DNA of 5,334 nt. It comes from Bacillota bacterium (GTDB lineage: Bacteria; Bacillota_A; Clostridia; Lutisporales; Lutisporaceae). The position numbers and the translations under genes are program-made. The DNA lies in the NCBI GenBank assembly GCA_022706865.1, contig JAKJBT010000103.1, forward strand, positions 1-5,334, in the 5' to 3' direction. Under the pieces are notes generated by a model. That model was not told where the DNA came from, searched no databases, and saw nothing but the letters and a program-made list of their open reading frames with translations. Shown piece after piece: positions 5,004 through 5,334 of the stretch (positions within the stretch are counted from its first letter, which is position 1; every line of letters starts with the position of its first letter).

Positions 5004-5334
5004 ATGAACTTATTCAGAATAAAATCTAATAACGAAGATCTTGGGCAAACCATTGTTGAGAACCTTTTCATAAGCCATTACATGCCCTTTGCACCGGCAG
5101 ATTATGTCAAGGTATACCTGTTGGGGCTCAAGTATTCTCAAAGTTATGTAAACAATATGCTTTCCACCGATACCGTAGCAAAGACCCTCGGTATTACCCG
5201 GGATGAGGTGCATGCTGCTTGGAGGTACTGGTCGGAGCAAGGTATTATCAAGCTGTATCCCTATTCCCCGGATGATGCTGAAAGCGGCTTTACGGTTGAA
5301 TATCTCAGTATCAAGGAAGTCATGCTGAATATAA
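5004..5334 (+). CDS. DnaD-domain replication/primosome protein, N-terminal part (C-terminus outside window)
   Basis: The 110 codons present read openly to the window end. The segment ENLFISHYMPFAPADYVKVY and the following helix-turn-helix-like stretch (STDTVAKTLGITRDEVHAAW, about residues 59-78) match the N-terminal winged-helix region of clostridial DnaD-domain proteins, which then continue with WRYWSEQGII and similar. Proteins of this type are thought to act in chromosome replication initiation and restart, by helping load the replicative helicase; that role is inferred from the family. The DnaD C-terminal domain that would confirm the call lies outside the window. The start is supported by AAGGAG (4988-4993) 10 nt upstream and by an extended -10 promoter. 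It is divergent from the M23 gene. A helicase-loader (DnaC/DnaI-type) gene may follow downstream, but this cannot be seen. Confidence 0.8.
   Translation, partial: MNLFRIKSNNEDLGQTIVENLFISHYMPFAPADYVKVYLLGLKYSQSYVNNMLSTDTVAKTLGITRDEVHAAWRYWSEQGIIKLYPYSPDDAESGFTVEYLSIKEVMLNI

Noticed and set aside
5010..5240. 76-codon minus-strand open frame
   Set aside because: Antisense to the DnaD-like gene, with no ribosome site or recognisable product.

Overview
The window looks like chromosomal DNA of a low-to-moderate GC Gram-positive anaerobe, most likely a member of the Clostridia (Firmicutes). The reasons are the AGGAGG-type ribosome binding sites, the sigma-A-like promoters, a WalR/YycF-type response regulator, a DnaD-family primosome protein, and a Cys-rich cytoplasmic subtilase. 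The genus cannot be fixed from the sequence alone; a Ruminiclostridium/Acetivibrio-like organism is a guess. There are six protein genes, two of them cut by the window edges. I see no tRNA, rRNA, CRISPR array, insertion sequence or phage gene.

Layout, left to right. (1) 1-447, minus: N-terminal 149 codons of a WalR-like OmpR/PhoB-family response regulator. (2) 448-717: a 270-bp intergenic region with a candidate walR promoter and an unusual run of inverted repeats, ending in a bidirectional terminator. (3) 718-1551, minus: a membrane-anchored or secreted gluzincin metalloprotease (HEYVH plus a downstream WLTEG). (4) 1664-1873, minus: a 69-residue FmdB-type zinc-ribbon protein with a Gly/Ser/Cys tail. 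(5) 1978-3201, plus: a 407-residue S8 subtilase without a signal peptide, divergent from the zinc-ribbon gene. (6) 3231-4715, minus: a 494-residue membrane-anchored LysM-G5-M23 peptidoglycan endopeptidase, convergent with the subtilase and sharing a bidirectional terminator with it. (7) 4716-5003: a divergent regulatory region with promoters on both strands and several palindromes. (8) 5004-5334, plus: the N-terminal 110 codons of a DnaD-domain replication protein.

How the genes may work together. WalR homologues control peptidoglycan hydrolases in Bacillus and Staphylococcus. Here a WalR-like regulator sits close to an M23 endopeptidase with LysM and G5 wall-binding domains and to a surface metalloprotease, so a cell-envelope remodelling neighbourhood next to a replication-initiation gene is a reasonable inference. 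In Bacillus subtilis the wal operon also lies near replication genes. Each gene appears to have its own promoter, so this is a neighbourhood rather than one operon.

No clearly new system is evident. The items most worth a second look are the palindrome-rich leader upstream of walR, the hairpin at the predicted 5' end of the M23 mRNA, the palindromes occupying the -35 region of the dnaD promoter, and the degenerate signature motifs and high cysteine content of the subtilase.
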